A stretch of DNA of 14,114 bases, from positions 1 to 14,114 of the forward strand of contig JAICLV010000054.1 of the NCBI GenBank assembly GCA_025925185.1, in the 5' to 3' direction. The first letter of the stretch is position 1. Every line of letters begins with the position of its first letter. The notes beneath the pieces were generated by a model, which saw nothing but the letters and a program-made list of their open reading frames with translations, was not told the origin of the DNA and searched no databases. A program made the position numbers and the translations under genes. The DNA is from Acidothermaceae bacterium (GTDB lineage Bacteria > Actinomycetota > Actinomycetes > Acidothermales > Acidothermaceae). Positions 13,616 to 14,114 of the stretch are shown here, piece by piece.

Positions 13616-14114
13616 TTAGCGGTCGACCTTGCCGGCGATGAAGTCCTCGACCGCTTGGTGCGCCTCGGAGTCGCTGTACTGCACCGGCGGGCTCTTCATG
13701 AAGTAGCTCGCGGCCGACAGGATCGGGCCGCCAATGCCGCGATCCTTGGCGATCTTCGCGGCGCGAACCGCGTCGATGATGACGCCGGCGGAGTTCGGCG
13801 AGTCCCAGACCTCGAGCTTGTACTCGAGGTTCAGCGGCACGTCGCCGAACGAGCGGCCCTCGAGCCGGACGAACGCGATCTTGCGGTCGTCGAGCCATGG
13901 CACGTAGTCGCTCGGGCCGATGTGGACGTCGGCTTTGGCCATCTCGTGCGGAATCTGCGAGGTGACGGCCTGAGTCTTGGAGATCTTCTTGGACACGAGG
14001 CGCTTGCGCTCCAGCATGTTCATGAAGTCCATGTTGCCGCCGAAGTTCAGCTGGTAGGTGCGGAGCAGCTCGACCCCGCGGTCCTCGAACAGCTTGGCCA
14101 GCGCACGGTGCACG
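13616..14114 (-). CDS. ino1: Inositol-3-phosphate synthase, C-terminal part (5' end outside the window)
   Basis: The last 165 complete codons of a gene that enters from the right edge; a family member is about 360 residues, so roughly half is missing. The enzyme turns glucose 6-phosphate into inositol phosphate with NAD, the first step to phosphatidylinositol and mycothiol in actinobacteria. Diagnostic stretches include [92 protein letters not shown] and the C-terminal MKSPP, all close to Rv0046c. The GTG at 14113 is an internal Val codon, not the start. The TAA stop (13618..13616) faces the cca terminator. Mycothiol links functionally with the trxB end of the window through redox defence, though nothing shows joint regulation. 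Confidence 0.95.
   Translation of the reverse strand, partial: VHRALAKLFEDRGVELLRTYQLNFGGNMDFMNMLERKRLVSKKISKTQAVTSQIPHEMAKADVHIGPSDYVPWLDDRKIAFVRLEGRSFGDVPLNLEYKLEVWDSPNSAGVIIDAVRAAKIAKDRGIGGPILSAASYFMKSPPVQYSDSEAHQAVEDFIAGKVDR

Overview
The window is a high-G+C chromosomal segment of an actinobacterium. It carries the conserved block near the replication origin known from Mycobacterium (Rv3907c to Rv3914) and Streptomyces: tRNA nucleotidyltransferase, a MutT4-like NUDIX protein, a DUF6049 protein, MurJ, SigM with its anti-sigma factor, thioredoxin reductase and thioredoxin. Dense coding, many GTG starts, 4-nt start/stop overlaps and probable leaderless transcripts all fit Actinomycetota. 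It is not a typical Mycobacterium, because there MurJ, the pseudokinase and the extracellular domain form one polypeptide, whereas here they are separate genes. The sequence does not fix the genus. I see no rRNA, tRNA, CRISPR array, insertion sequence, phage gene or origin.

Layout. From right to left on the minus strand: the 3' part of ino1 (myo-inositol-phosphate synthase, cut by the window edge). It faces the plus-strand cca/pcnA gene across a perfect 14-bp hairpin that probably terminates both. A 260-bp divergent region separates cca from a long minus-strand series: YbaK-like protein; NUDIX hydrolase; DUF6049 membrane protein; murJ (the NUDIX, DUF6049 and murJ genes overlap by 4 nt at each junction); a 134-bp gap with two inverted repeats; a small membrane protein overlapping a secreted NlpC/P60 peptidoglycan hydrolase; a stand-alone membrane pseudokinase with a discoidin-like outer domain; sigM overlapping its anti-sigma factor gene; trxB; and the first 13 codons of trxA. 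No gene-free stretch exceeds 300 bp.

How the genes may work together. The central theme is export of cell-wall precursor and its control. MurJ flips lipid II, the pseudokinase is the separated equivalent of the regulatory half of mycobacterial MviN, and a putative peptidoglycan hydrolase with a small membrane protein sits between them. SigM and its zinc-finger anti-sigma factor, then TrxB and TrxA, form the stress end. A near-perfect sigma-R/sigma-H type promoter (GGAAT-N18-GTT) lies directly upstream of trxB, so the thioredoxin pair can probably respond to disulfide stress independently of sigM. The most unusual point is the murJ / TadE-like / NlpC-P60 / pseudokinase arrangement, which puts a flippase, a hydrolase and a wall-sensing pseudokinase in one co-oriented series.
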